Origin: Zygnema circumcarinatum
Taxonomy: Eukaryota; Streptophyta; Zygnematophyceae; Zygnematales; Zygnemataceae
Reading direction: 5' to 3'
DNA: 21,948 nucleotides
Assembly: GCA_037447605.1 (NCBI GenBank)
Contig: JBBHKD010000016.1
Coordinates: 4,326-26,273 of the forward strand
Position numbers and translations under genes: made by a program. Each line of letters begins with the position of its first letter. Positions within the stretch are counted from its first letter, which is position 1. The notes under the pieces are model-generated. The model did not search any database, was not told the DNA's origin, and was given only the letters and a program-made list of their open reading frames with translations. Below are positions 8,391-17,044 of this stretch, in pieces.

Positions 8391-8771
8391 TCAGTCTCTC
8401 ATGGGCCCCAGCCCAATAAGCCTGCTATTCACTAGTATGGTCTCCCCGCTTACACCTTTCGTCAACATATCTGCAGCCTGCTCTTTTGTTCCAACGAACT
8501 TCACAACGATCATCCCTTCCTCCACCAACTCTCGCACATAGTGATACTGCACTCTGATGTGCTTGGTCCTCTTGTGGAACACTGGATTTTCCACCAAGGC
8601 AATGGACGACTGATTGTCCGTGAACAGAGTCACGGGCAGTTGCGGCCTCTTACACTCCTCAAAGAAATGTTGAAACCACACTCCCTCCTTTGCTGCATGG
8701 CAAGCCCCCATGTACTCGCCCTCGGTGCTTGACAACGCCACCACCTTGGAAGTTGGCTCACGCAGATGGCC
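8391..8771 (-). pseudogene. Copia B RNase H, C-terminal part
   Basis: An open frame in copia RNase H: REPTSKVVALSSTEGEYMG with the catalytic Glu of the STE motif, TDNQSSIALVENPVFH with the catalytic Asp of TDN, then HIRVQYHYVRE, VKFVGTKEQAADMLTKG and a stop at 8391. Everything to the right of 8771 is gypsy LTR read backwards, although the frame happens to stay open to about 9050. The N-terminal half of the domain is at 15950-16277. Confidence 0.85.
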
Positions 8772-9397
8772 TGCAGGCCGTAACGCCAAGGCCAAGGACT
8801 GAGGCAAGGCTAGTGATACTATGGTTACCTTTTCACCTCGCCATTTGTGCGTGATAAAGCTAAGACGCCGCTGGTGACCACAAGAGGTCTTGGGTTTCGA
8901 CCAGCGCGCAAGGGATCTTTTGGGATCGCACTGCCGCCCGGTGACAGATGGTACGGCCGCATCGACATACGTGGATCCCGCGCTGTAGATCTGCCGCCAC
9001 GACGCCGCGCTGGCCGCAGACGATGGCGCTAATTCGCGAAGATGCGGCAAGATTTTAGTAGTACCGTCCGCATCGCATTTGACGTTTCCAATGTGTCTCT
9101 ACTGCTGATTTTATTGCGGCGCCAAGATTTACGGCGCTGTCAGCGACGCTTAGCGGGCGGTATTCATCGGCTTGTCCCCAAATGATAACTCCTGCCTAAG
9201 GATCTTCACACGCAAGGGCTCGACAAGGCCCCGCCTCCCGGCCCTCCATGCCGGTAGGGGTTCAACGGGGAGCTTAAGGGGGTTGCGCCCGGATGGGAGA
9301 CCATCGGAGCTCTTTGTACCAGCATTGAGCCTCACGCCTCCTTGACTCTCTCTCCTTCGACACTTAGATTCGAGCACCACGGGGCAAAGTTGTTACA
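8772..9397 (+). repeat. Gypsy B 5' LTR
   Basis: TGCAGGCCGTAACGCC ... TGTTACA. It aligns end to end with 15306-15949 and 17045-17685 but with many indels. The opening palindrome seen in the other two LTRs is disrupted here. It carries the AGTGATACTATGGTTACC block near 8811 and the 5S-like hairpin near 9268-9330. No convincing primer-binding site follows (TCAGACGAGCC at 9398; TCGCACGTATC in gypsy C). Confidence 0.85.
9268..9330 (+). other. 5S rRNA-like conserved hairpin in gypsy B 5' LTR
   Basis: GGGAGCTTAAGG, then GGATGGGAGACC at 9291-9302, which equals the box-C core of animal 5S rRNA and differs by one base from plant 5S. GATGG-GAGA-CCATC (9292-9305) can fold into a stem with a GNRA loop. 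Conserved in all three gypsy LTRs. Function unknown. Confidence 0.4.
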
Positions 9398-9840
9398 TCA
9401 GACGAGCCGCTAGGATCGCTGGTTTTTCTTTTAAAGGGGCTAGCAAGCTCATAGGCGATGCCGCAGGGCGCCGCCGGGCAATGGCGCTACGTTATCTACC
9501 TCCTCTCCCCGACGTGAGGAGGTGATATGGATAGGCGTAAATCCGGGCGCTACGCCGTAATTTACGGAGCCGCCTCGCCTGCCCCACCTCCGGCCTCCCC
9601 TTCTTCTTTACGGCCGGAATCTTAGCGCCAGCCGCCGCTAGGAGCGCTGATACGATCCGCGATGTATGCAAATGCTTCCACTCGAGGCGCCCCGATGAGG
9701 TTTGAAGGCCGCCTCATGCAGTAGCACCCTGACAATTCCCTGCCAAGATGGGGTGCTCATCCCCGCGGATCGGGATGAAGTCCTCCGACGTAGCGGAGGC
9801 CACGGATGTGTTTTCCTCGCTATTGAGGAGGCGCCGTCAG
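9398..9840 (+). other. Gypsy B untranslated leader
   Basis: Between the 5' LTR and the conserved gag start ATG at 9841. G/C-rich, no long frame, and only patchy similarity to the matching stretch of gypsy C (17686-18117). Expected to hold the primer site and packaging signal, but I cannot point to either. Confidence 0.5.
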
Positions 9841-11072
9841 ATGGCGAGCCAGCAGTGACGCTGCCCGCCACGGGGCGCCTCTGAAGATCTTTTGAGCAGG
9901 CCGGTAGAACCGTGGGACCCTCCCCTCCAAACCCATCGGTAAGCTTTCCATAACCTCCTCCCAGTTCAAGTGATACAAGAGAGGCGGCAGCCCTGGGGTA
10001 GCGGGTGATAGAGGAGCCGCAGCTCGTAGGTGGACAAGTATTCTCGTTGTCCCACGCTGCCTCTGCGCTGACGGGTCCACGGGCGCCTCAGCCCCCGGGG
10101 TTGGGGCTCCGCTTCGGCGCCACGCTTCCCTTCAAGAGCGCCCGCCGCCTTTTAGCGAGAGGCGGACCGCCAGCAAAGAATTCACCTTCGCCGGCAAGCC
10201 GCTGGCGACGGGCTAATCTACAATGGTGGACTCCGCCTCGCCAGGCGTGGATCCTTCCCCTGGTGAAATCGGGCGGAAAGTATGCCCCCCATCTCCTTGG
10301 CGGGAAAGATTCCACTCCAATTCATTGCCTAATCATCATTGGTCAGTGTGTGCGCTGGCATCAGGAAAAGCTACCCAATGCCCTCCCGATCAATGGGTGA
10401 ACTTTGCTTCACCCGCTTTGAGGGGCGTGGCATGGAGTGTCTATGCCGGCCGCAAGGCTTTAATCGGAAAAGACTTTGAGAAGTTTGAGTCGGAACTTCT
10501 CAAACATTTTGGCATCCTCGATCCCGGTTGCATCGACGTTCCGCCGCCATGCATCGGAAGCGTGGCTGAATTCCTCGGAATCATGTATGCGTTTGGGCTT
10601 CATCACTAAGTTCCCACCTCGACCCGAAGAATTCTTCTTCCGGTTCAGTCACGGCTTGAAGCCGTACGTTCGGAAGCAGCTTCGGCTGAATCCTCGTACC
10701 TTGGAACCTTGGGGACCTATGGATGATGAGCAGATGTTTGCAGCTGCGGTTCAAACTGACGCTGGGTCTACAGATGGTGCAGGGCCTTCCCGTCCCCCGC
10801 GGGCGGACACGGTCGAACAGCCGCGCAAAACTGGTGCGCTAGGCGGCCGACCTAAGGGGAATGGCAAGAGGAAATTTGCTTCCTCTCACCAGCAGCAGCA
10901 CCAACGGCCACAGCCGCAAAAACTTGCTCCACAGGAGATGGAGGCTTTGCGCGCGGAAAACAAGTGTTTCCGTTGCAGGAAAGTGGGGCATAAGTCTTAT
11001 GACTGCCCCTCTTTCAAGAAGGACAGAAAGGGGAAGGGGCCGGCGGAAAACGGCTCCCCACCAGCAGTTTAG
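9841..11072 (+). pseudogene. Gypsy B gag with CCHC zinc knuckle
   Basis: The ATGGCGAGCCA start at 9841 is shared with gypsy C at 18118 and suggests the gag start, but it meets a TGA after five codons. DFEKFESELLKHFGILDP (10470-10525) matches the capsid region of Ty3-type gag. The open frame at 10476-11072 then gives FFFRFSHGLKPYVRKQLRLN, a Gln-rich basic stretch (HQQQHQRPQPQ) and a knuckle CFRCRKVGHKSYDC (CX2CX4HX4C, residues 164-177) before a stop. Frameshifts separate these parts. Gag would form the particle and bind RNA. Confidence 0.78.
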
Positions 11073-11859
11073 GAGTCTCTGCTGGTGGGCTTGACAGTAG
11101 GGGGGGCAGCGCATTAGCTGCCATCACTAGTGTAGAATGTTGTATTCCAAGGGCGGATGACATTCTTAATGTGATTGGGGGAGTTTTCAGCGGGAATCTG
11201 TTGTTTGTGTGCGATGCATTCCCTGCTGATTATTCATTGCCACCTGCTATGCTTGTGACTCCAACAGCATTTCCGAATGCTGTCTTGATGAATGAATGGC
11301 ATGTCATTATCTTGAATGCCATGGGCAGTGATGCCTTAGTGCAATGTGCATTCGATGCCTTGCGCTTGCTGCGGTCGAAAGACCATGTACTCAGTCTGCG
11401 AGTCCTGCTCCCACAACACGTGGCAGTGAGGGCTTATCCACAGACTGAGTGGAAAGTGGTAAAGCTTTGGAGGAAGGGCTTCTCCCTTCTTAGGTGGGTG
11501 CCTGGAGCTTCCACCAGTGCGCTGGTGAAATCTCCTCATTCCCTTGTGTGGCGGTTAGCGCGCCCCCACGCACTCTAATGTGCTACGTCCATTTTCACTT
11601 GGCTCATCGCGGCATGCATCTTCCGCAGTTCGGCCGGCGGGACACTCGCCAGCGGGTTTTGCCGATGACGCTTAACTTCGAAGCAATAAGAGTTTTGTCG
11701 ATCAAGTAGGTTTGCAGCCCACCATTCCGGGATAGGGGTGTGTCTCGGGGATGGACGCGATCGCCAAATTTCTCGGGTACACAAGTAGTTAAAGATTCGC
11801 TTTACCGGTTGTCAATCGCTTGTTGACTTCAGAAAGCAGCCCCAGAACGTGACTTTATC
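11073..11859 (+). pseudogene. Gypsy B gag-protease spacer and damaged protease
   Basis: The open frame at 11171-11578 encodes an unusual spacer ending KVVKLWRKGFSLLRW, LVKSPHSLVW and ARPHA, conserved in gypsy C (19681-19800). The catalytic segment that should follow (DTGADANFVS in gypsy C) is scrambled near 11630-11670, where only a DTR-like remnant is seen. The protease is therefore inactive as read. The C-terminal protease motif appears in the next frame at 11860. Confidence 0.6.
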
Positions 11860-13256
11860 TTGGGGAGCAAATGGCTGACGCATATGGGTGCCCAGCTGGA
11901 TTTTGTTGTCCCTAATTGCGTCCTCCGCAGTGAAGGTAGACGCATAACGCTGCAACCAGGAAGTCCTTCGGGACCAACCTCCTCGCAGTCGTCTTTGTCG
12001 TTCCTGTGCTCGGCTATGCAAATAGGCAAGGCACTGAAAACGAATAGCATCTTGTTTATGGTGCACGTCATGACAGCAACGGAGGATGCTCATGACGAGG
12101 ATCAGGAGTGGCAACCCACTGCGGGTGAGGCCATGCCCACTGTTCCAGCTATGTTTCAACCTTTGTTGAAGGCGTTTGAGGATGTGTTCCCAGACGATCT
12201 GCCAAGGGGTTTGCCTCCAGCCCGCGGGGTAGGACATACCATACCCCTTGAGCCAGAACAGAAACCTCCTTGGAGGCCTATCTATAGGCTCAGTCCAAAG
12301 GAGACTGAGGAGATGCGAAAGCAGCTCGCCAATCTGCGTGATAAGGGCTGGATTGAACCCAGCCAGAGCCCCTTTGGGGCCCCTATCCTTTTCGTTGGAA
12401 AGAAGGATGGGTCTTTGCGAATGTGCATCGATTATCGAGCACTCAATAAGATCACGGTAAAGAACAGGTTTGCTTTACCGCGCATAGATGATCTTCTGGA
12501 CCGTCTGCAAGGGGCGAAGGTGTTCACCTCGCTCGACCTTGCGCAGGGGTACCATCAAATCCGTGTCACGGATGCTGATGTTCCTAAGACGGCATTTCGG
12601 ACGCCAATCGGTCATTTCCAATATAAGGTGCTACCTTTTGGACTGACCAACGCTCCGGCGACATTCCAAGCTGTGATGAACGAGATGTTCGTCGGCATGG
12701 ATGAGTTTGTCTTGGTCTACCTAGATGATATCCTGGTATTCAGCAAGCAAACGCTGAGCACCTCGTGCATGTGCGCAAGGTGTTCAAGGTGCTGCGAAGA
12801 CACACGTTTTATGCCAAGCGGAAGAAGTGTAACTTCATGCAACGGGAGTTGTTGTATCTTGGGCATATCTTGAATGATCAGGGCTTGAAGCCCGATCCAG
12901 CCAAGGTGTCTGCTGTTAAGACATGGGCAGTACCGACTGATCTTCATCAGTTGCGATCTTTTCTTGGATTTGCAAATTATTTTCGTAAATTTATCCAAGG
13001 CTTTAGTAAGTTGGTAACTCCGCTTACCAATTTGACACGTTCCGGTGTCGCTTATGCATGGACACCAGAGTGCCAGACGGCCTTTGATGGTGTTAGACAT
13101 GCGCTTGTGACAGCACCTACGTTGAGGTTGGCTGATCCCACGTTACCATATGAGGTGGTATGTGACGCCTCTGGGTTCGCTTTGGGTGCGGTCTTGTTCC
13201 AAGATCTACCAACCACTCTGGCGCATGAAATGCAAGATGAACCCAGCCGAGCTTAA
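11860..13256 (+). pseudogene. Gypsy B protease C-terminus, reverse transcriptase and RNase H start
   Basis: The first frame (11860-12873) opens with [14 protein letters not shown], the end of the protease. The RT then follows: [46 protein letters not shown] (catalytic Asp about 226), [13 protein letters not shown] and YLDD at 287-290. A one-base shift near 12744 moves the rest to 12765-13256: thumb FANYFRKFIQGFSK, then the RNase H start VVCDASGFALGAVLF with its first catalytic Asp at about residue 134. All RT core motifs are intact, so this is the best-preserved gypsy RT here. Confidence 0.9.
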
Positions 13257-13720
13257 AACTACTTCCACGTGAGCTCTTGGCCGCTGTTCACGCTCGGTGA
13301 CATGGCGTTGCTATCGAGGGGCGTGGCAAACCACGCTGGTCACCGACCACCGGCCCACCACGCCTTCCACCTCCGCCAGACTTTTCGAGGCGGCAGCGCT
13401 ACTGTCTGAGTTCCTCCTTAACGGTTCGACCGTTAGTGGGTATACAGTTCGAGGCTGAATGTAGCTTTAATTCCACTTGGGCCAGCAACCCATCTATCTA
13501 GCCTGATGATGCGCCACGACTCGAAAGTGTTGGTGGTAATGGTGTGTGGACGAAGGTCGTACAACAGCGCTTACATCTCCCAAGATGTTTTGTCATAAAC
13601 CCTCCACCGACGAGTCAACCCTCCTCAGCTTCTCCATTTCGCATGCATGATTCGTGAGGGGTACACTGCGATCCTTTTTGTTCCCCGGACGGCCAAGGCA
13701 ATGGCTATAAGGACAAGCTC
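13257..13720 (+). pseudogene. Gypsy B RNase H remnant and integrase N-terminus
   Basis: Aligns with gypsy C 21440-21920 (LLAV.HAL..W, LVTDHRPL, WSEFLQRFD, intact there) but with many indels and stops, so no frame survives. It bridges the DASG frame at 13256 and the integrase frame at 13721. Confidence 0.65.
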
Positions 13721-14503
13721 GTGCTCAGGGACGGTTTTTGGTACCACGATAAGCAGTTAGTCGTACCCAAGGCTGGATCTGTACGGCAGCTCATACTGAG
13801 TGAGATGCACGATCCTCCGTACAGAGGCCATATGGGAGTTGCCAAAACCCGTGAAGCACTGCTCCGGGAATTCTGGTGGCCCGGAATTACAGCGGACGTG
13901 GAGGCATATGTACTCGCATGCCCAACTTGTCAACGGGATAAGCCTCGCACCGGACCGGTGCCTGGCTTGCTCCAGCCCCTCGCCCCTCCTTACAGGAAGT
14001 GGGAAAGTGTGGGTATGGACCTGATCACAGACCTGCCTGTGACCGCTCGGGGTTTTGACTCCATCCTCGTGTTTGTCGACCGCCTGAGCAAGATGGTGCA
14101 TTTTGCAGCCACTGCTAAGACAGCGGGAGCCGACGAGATAGCACGGCTATATGTTGACAAGGTCTGGAGTCAACATGGACTTCAATCTGAGATCATCTCA
14201 GATCGTGATACCCGATTCACCGGCCATTTCTGGAAAGAAATCCTCCGGATTATCGGGACTAAGCAGGCTATGAGTACAGCCTTCCACCCTCAGACAGATG
14301 GCCAAACTGAGCGGGTGAACCGGATTCTGGAAGACTATTTGAGGCATTATGTGGGACCCATCCCGGATGGATGGGATGAACTGCTCCCGGTGGCTGAGTA
14401 TGCCATTAACAATGCATTCCAGAATCAATCGTACCACTCTTTCTTCTTGAACTTGCCAAGATCTCTAAATCTCTCATGTTTCCAAGAGATCGCTATGCTG
14501 TGA
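13721..14503 (+). CDS. Gypsy B integrase, open through zinc finger and DDE core
   Basis: 260 open codons. The HHCC zinc finger (H30, H37, C67, C70 in HDPPYRGHMG and CPTC) is followed by the rve core with all three catalytic acids: D100 (GMDLITDLP), D161 (SDRDTRF) and E197 (QTERVNRILEDY). AEYAINNAFQNQSYHS marks the end of the core. The last roughly 20 codons are out of frame with the family. The frame begins after decayed RNase H and is separated from the chromodomain frame by about 90 damaged bases. It would catalyse cDNA insertion if translated as part of Pol. Confidence 0.88.
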   Translation: MLRDGFWYHDKQLVVPKAGSVRQLILSEMHDPPYRGHMGVAKTREALLREFWWPGITADVEAYVLACPTCQRDKPRTGPVPGLLQPLAPPYRKWESVGMDLITDLPVTARGFDSILVFVDRLSKMVHFAATAKTAGADEIARLYVDKVWSQHGLQSEIISDRDTRFTGHFWKEILRIIGTKQAMSTAFHPQTDGQTERVNRILEDYLRHYVGPIPDGWDELLPVAEYAINNAFQNQSYHSFFLNLPRSLNLSCFQEIAML

Positions 14504-14590
14504 TGTGTGAATGGATGTTCACAGCTCCCAGATCCTGGGGCATGAGGAGCCGGGCGGAGTCAACCTCCCCGCCATAGTGCTTTCACTGAA

Positions 14591-15274
14591 ATGTCCGAGG
14601 CGTTACAGAGGGCCAGGCAGACCCTGTTAGCAGCCCAGTCGCGGCAGAAAGCCTATGCTGATCGTCGTCGTGCTGCATTAACCTTCGCTGAGGGCGATCA
14701 GGTACTGCTGAGCACGTCGAACTTGCGCGTGAAGGCTTACGGCGGAACCCGTAAGTTGTGGCCTCGCTTCATGGGACCTTTTTCGGTCGTGAAGCGAATC
14801 GGTGAAGTCGCTTACCGGTTGGCGTTACCGGCCCATATGAAGGTGCATCCGGTCTTTCATGTGGGTCTCCTTAAGGCATACCGCAGCGATGGGAGAGTCC
14901 AACCACCTCCCCCTCCAGTGGAAGTTGAAGGTGATCTCGAGTATGAGGTTGAAGCCATTCAGACACACAGGACAGTGAGTAGAGGTCAGACTTCCCGCCA
15001 CGAATATCTCGTGAAATGGTTGGGCTATGGGGTTGGACATAGCACGTGGGAACGTGAAAGCAATCTGACAAATTGCAAGGAGCTCTTGAGATTGTACTGG
15101 GAGGCGCAAACCGCTGGTGAGCGGGCGAGGGCGGCTAGGGGGGTTCCCGAACCGTCCACGCGCTACTCGGAAAGGGACTTGACCGGGATTAACGCTGAGC
15201 CCTCCCGTACACCCCGCAGACAAAGGCGAGTGCCTCTTAAACTGCGGGCTGCCAAGGTTACTTTTCCCCAGTGA
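14591..15274 (+). CDS. Gypsy B integrase C-terminus with chromodomain
   Basis: 227 open codons to the TGA before the polypurine tract. Residues 1-40 finish the integrase linker (QKAYADRRR). At about 56-98 is the GPF/GPY-type module (WPRFMGPFSVVKRIG, KVHPVFHVGLLK). A proline run PPPPPV follows, and the chromodomain lies at about 117-171 with YEVEAI, YLVKWLGYG and STWE. The aromatic positions Y118, W143 and W153 expected for a methyl-lysine cage are present. In chromoviruses this module directs insertion to histone-marked chromatin. A basic tail (TPRRQRRVPLK) ends the protein. Confidence 0.88.
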   Translation: MSEALQRARQTLLAAQSRQKAYADRRRAALTFAEGDQVLLSTSNLRVKAYGGTRKLWPRFMGPFSVVKRIGEVAYRLALPAHMKVHPVFHVGLLKAYRSDGRVQPPPPPVEVEGDLEYEVEAIQTHRTVSRGQTSRHEYLVKWLGYGVGHSTWERESNLTNCKELLRLYWEAQTAGERARAARGVPEPSTRYSERDLTGINAEPSRTPRRQRRVPLKLRAAKVTFPQ

Positions 15275-15293
15275 ACAAGGGCGTTCACACCTC

Positions 15294-15305
15294 GAGGGGG
15301 AGTAA
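15294..15305 (+). promoter_or_regulatory. Gypsy B polypurine tract
   Basis: GAGGGGGAGTAA directly precedes the LTR terminus TGTAGCG at 15306, the expected place and composition for plus-strand priming. Confidence 0.82.
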
Positions 15306-15362
15306 TGTAGCGTAACGCTACAGGCCAAGGACTGAGTAAGGCGCATACATAGTGATACTATG
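15306..15362 (+). repeat. Two consecutive palindromes opening the gypsy B 3' LTR
   Basis: TGTAGCGTAACGCTACA (15306-15322) has 8-bp perfect arms around one A. CATAGTGATACTATG (15348-15362) has 6-bp perfect arms around GAT. Both recur exactly in the gypsy C LTR. Confidence 0.75.
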
Positions 15363-15802
15363 GTTACCTTCACCGCTTCAGCGATAGTTAAGACGCGTCG
15401 GTGACCACAAGAGGTCTTGCTCGATCTTGCCGCTGGGCAAGGGATCTCTTTGGATCGTACCGCCGTCCGCACAGATGGTACGTGCCGCACTGACATACGG
15501 ATCCCGCTGCCGAGATTCGCCGCTACGCCAAGACGTCGGCCAAGAAAACGGCGCGACCGCAAGATGCGCGGTTTGGGGTACCGGCCCGTATCGTGACGGG
15601 ACGTTTCCAATGTGTCTCGACTTCGGCCAGATTCTAGTCAGGCGCTGCTGCGATTTACGCGCTGCCGCGACGCGCCCCGCGGAGATGCGGGCGACCATCG
15701 GCTTGTCCTAGCCAATAACTCGGCTAAGGATCTCCGCCACGCGGCGGGCTCTGATTGGGCAGTCCCGCTCCCGGTCCTCCATGCTGGTAGGGGGTTCAAC
15801 GG

Positions 15803-15868
15803 GGGGAGCTTAAGGGGGCTGCGCCCGGATGGGAGACCATCGGAGCTCTTTGTACCAGCATTGAGCTC
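15803..15868 (+). other. 5S rRNA-like conserved hairpin in gypsy B 3' LTR
   Basis: GGGAGCTTAAGGGGGCTG and GGATGGGAGACC (15827-15838), with the GATGG-GAGA-CCATC fold at 15828-15841. Nearly identical to the 5' LTR copy although the LTRs differ widely elsewhere. Confidence 0.4.
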
Positions 15869-15949
15869 ACGCTCCTCTGACTCTCTCTCCTTGTCTCTCT
15901 TTGACACTTAGACTTTCGGAGCAGCCTGCCGGGGGGGCAGGTTGTTACA

Positions 15950-16277
15950 CTCCGCCTTCATTCAGGAATACAAATCCTGAAGTCGATCTTGACGTGTCCA
16001 CGTCACCACCCCAATCTGAATCGGTGTAACCAATCACCCGATTCGGCCCCCTCTCGTATCTGAGGCCGTACTCCAAGGTTCCCCGGACATACCTGAAGAT
16101 TCTCTTCACGGCATCCCAATGTTCGGGTCCTGGATTCTCCATGAACCGACTTGCGGAGCTCACGGCTTTGGCCAAGTCCAAATAAGCACCTATCATCAAG
16201 CATATGAGACTCCGGACAGCAGATTCAGACGGCACCGTGACATCCGCTGTACCTCCACATCCGCTATGTGGGCGCAC
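15950..16277 (-). pseudogene. Copia B RNase H, N-terminal part, and RT connection
   Basis: The minus frame gives SLICLMIGAYLDLAKAVS, SRFMENPGPEHWDAVKRIFRYVRGT, LRYERGPNRVIGYTDSDWGGDVDTSRSTSGFVFLNEGG. The TDSDWGGD and RSTSGFVF motifs are the start of copia RNase H, with its first catalytic Asp. It stops at GGCGGAG, exactly where the gypsy B LTR begins, and the continuation is at 8771. Confidence 0.85.
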
Positions 16278-16617
16278 ATGTTCTTCGAAGTCGCTACTCG
16301 ATCTCCATCATCGGGCTGGTGCACGGCCCCAATCCTCCATGTGAAATCTCGCAAGTACATCCATCGCCACTACTTCTCGACTCAGAAGAGGCTGTCAGCC
16401 CTGCCTCCCCTCTTCAGCTGAATCTCCACGTGACACCGCGCTCTAGATCCATATCTTGAAGTTAGCTTGCAAGAGCTACTTCAAATCATTGATTCTTCCA
16501 ACGAGACTCACCATAATGAGGTCGCCAACGTAGATCCCAACGCATATGAGATCCTCTTCCGTCGCACTTAATGATCCGCCTCAAATCAAGAAATCCGCTC
16601 TCCCGGTAGAAGATCAT
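16278..16617 (-). pseudogene. Copia B RT palm and thumb remnant
   Basis: Frameshifted remainder of the RT. ICVGIYVGDLIMVSL is legible at about 16505-16550, and INDLK...LLQANFKI downstream of it. The catalytic box reads YVGD (16521-16532) where copia A has YVDD, so one metal-binding Asp is lost. Confidence 0.7.
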
Positions 16618-17044
16618 CTATCTTCGTACGACCCCGGCTACCGCTTCGCCCTGCATGTGCTCTTCACTAGACCCACAAACGATGTTTGACCGAGCCACCT
16701 TTCCTTCGGGCTGCTCCATGTAGATCTCCTCGGTGAGATCTCCGTACAAAAACGCGGTCTTGATGTCCAACTGATGGACATGCATCCCCTCCGCTGCTGC
16801 AATCGAGATCAAGGCTCTAAGGGAGTTGAACTTCACCACTGGGGCGAATGTCTCCGTATAGTCAACTCCGTACTTCTGGCTGAAGCCCTTTGCCACCAGC
16901 CGCGCCTTGTAGCGGTCGACGCTCCCGTCCGCCTTTCGCTTCACCTTGAACACCCACTTGCATCCAATGGCTCTCCTTCCTTTCGGCAGCTTCTCTAGTC
17001 GCCACGTGCCATTCTCGATCAGACTATCCCATTTGCTGTCTATC
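16618..17044 (-). pseudogene. Copia B RT fingers
   Basis: Open minus frame: IDSKWDSLIENGTWRLEKLP, IGCKWVFKVKRKADGSVDRYKARLVAKGF, YTETFAPVVKFNSLRALISIA and HQLDIKTAFLYGDLTEEIYMEQPEG, a typical copia RT N-terminus with its first catalytic Asp. The frame then shifts (SNIVCGSSEEHMQGE). Codons to the right of 17044 belong to the gypsy C LTR. Confidence 0.85.

Larger units (their letters stand above)
8772..15949 (+). mobile_element. Gypsy B: complete Ty3/gypsy chromodomain element
   Basis: About 7.2 kb with LTRs of 626 and 644 bp and the order gag, protease, RT, RNase H, integrase, chromodomain, polypurine tract, which is the order of Ty3/gypsy chromoviruses. Inserted antisense in copia B RNase H. 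Copia codons end at GGCGGAG on the right flank and resume at GGCCATCTGCGTGAG on the left. No target-site duplication is evident (TGGCC against CTCCG). Several frameshifts make it non-autonomous as read. Confidence 0.9.
15306..15949 (+). repeat. Gypsy B 3' LTR
   Basis: 644 bp from TGTAGCGTAACGCTACA to TGTTACA. It aligns with the 5' LTR but has many indels. A further hairpin, CCTGCC-GGGGG-GGCAGG (15925-15941), sits eight bases before its end and is missing from the other LTRs. Copia B codons resume at 15950. Confidence 0.88.
7547..17044 (-). mobile_element. Copia B: Ty1/copia element split by two gypsy insertions
   Basis: After removing gypsy B (8772-15949), the LTR, RNase H and RT at 7547-8771 and 15950-17044 form one contiguous minus-strand copia 3' half. 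RT N-terminus coding stops at 17044, where gypsy C begins. The 5' half of the element (integrase, gag, 5' LTR), if still present, would lie to the right of gypsy C, outside the window. Same family as copia A. Confidence 0.82.

Noticed and set aside
8772-9050. Apparent N-terminal extension of the copia B RNase H frame
   Set aside because: These codons are the gypsy B 5' LTR read backwards; homology to copia stops at 8771.
9398-9420. Gypsy primer-binding site after the 5' LTR
   Set aside because: The bases after the LTR in gypsy B and gypsy C agree poorly and I cannot match either to a tRNA 3' end with confidence.
11812-12237. 141-codon minus-strand open frame
   Set aside because: Antisense to the gypsy B protease C-terminus and RT start; no domain features.
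14825-15610. 261-codon minus-strand open frame
   Set aside because: Antisense to the chromodomain frame and the LTR; composition is Arg/Pro/Ser-rich without motifs, typical of a shadow frame.
15790-15870. A true 5S rRNA or tRNA gene in the gypsy LTR
   Set aside because: Only the box-C-like core and part of the A-box-like sequence match, the spacing is too short and the 5' half of 5S is absent; kept as a motif-level finding only.
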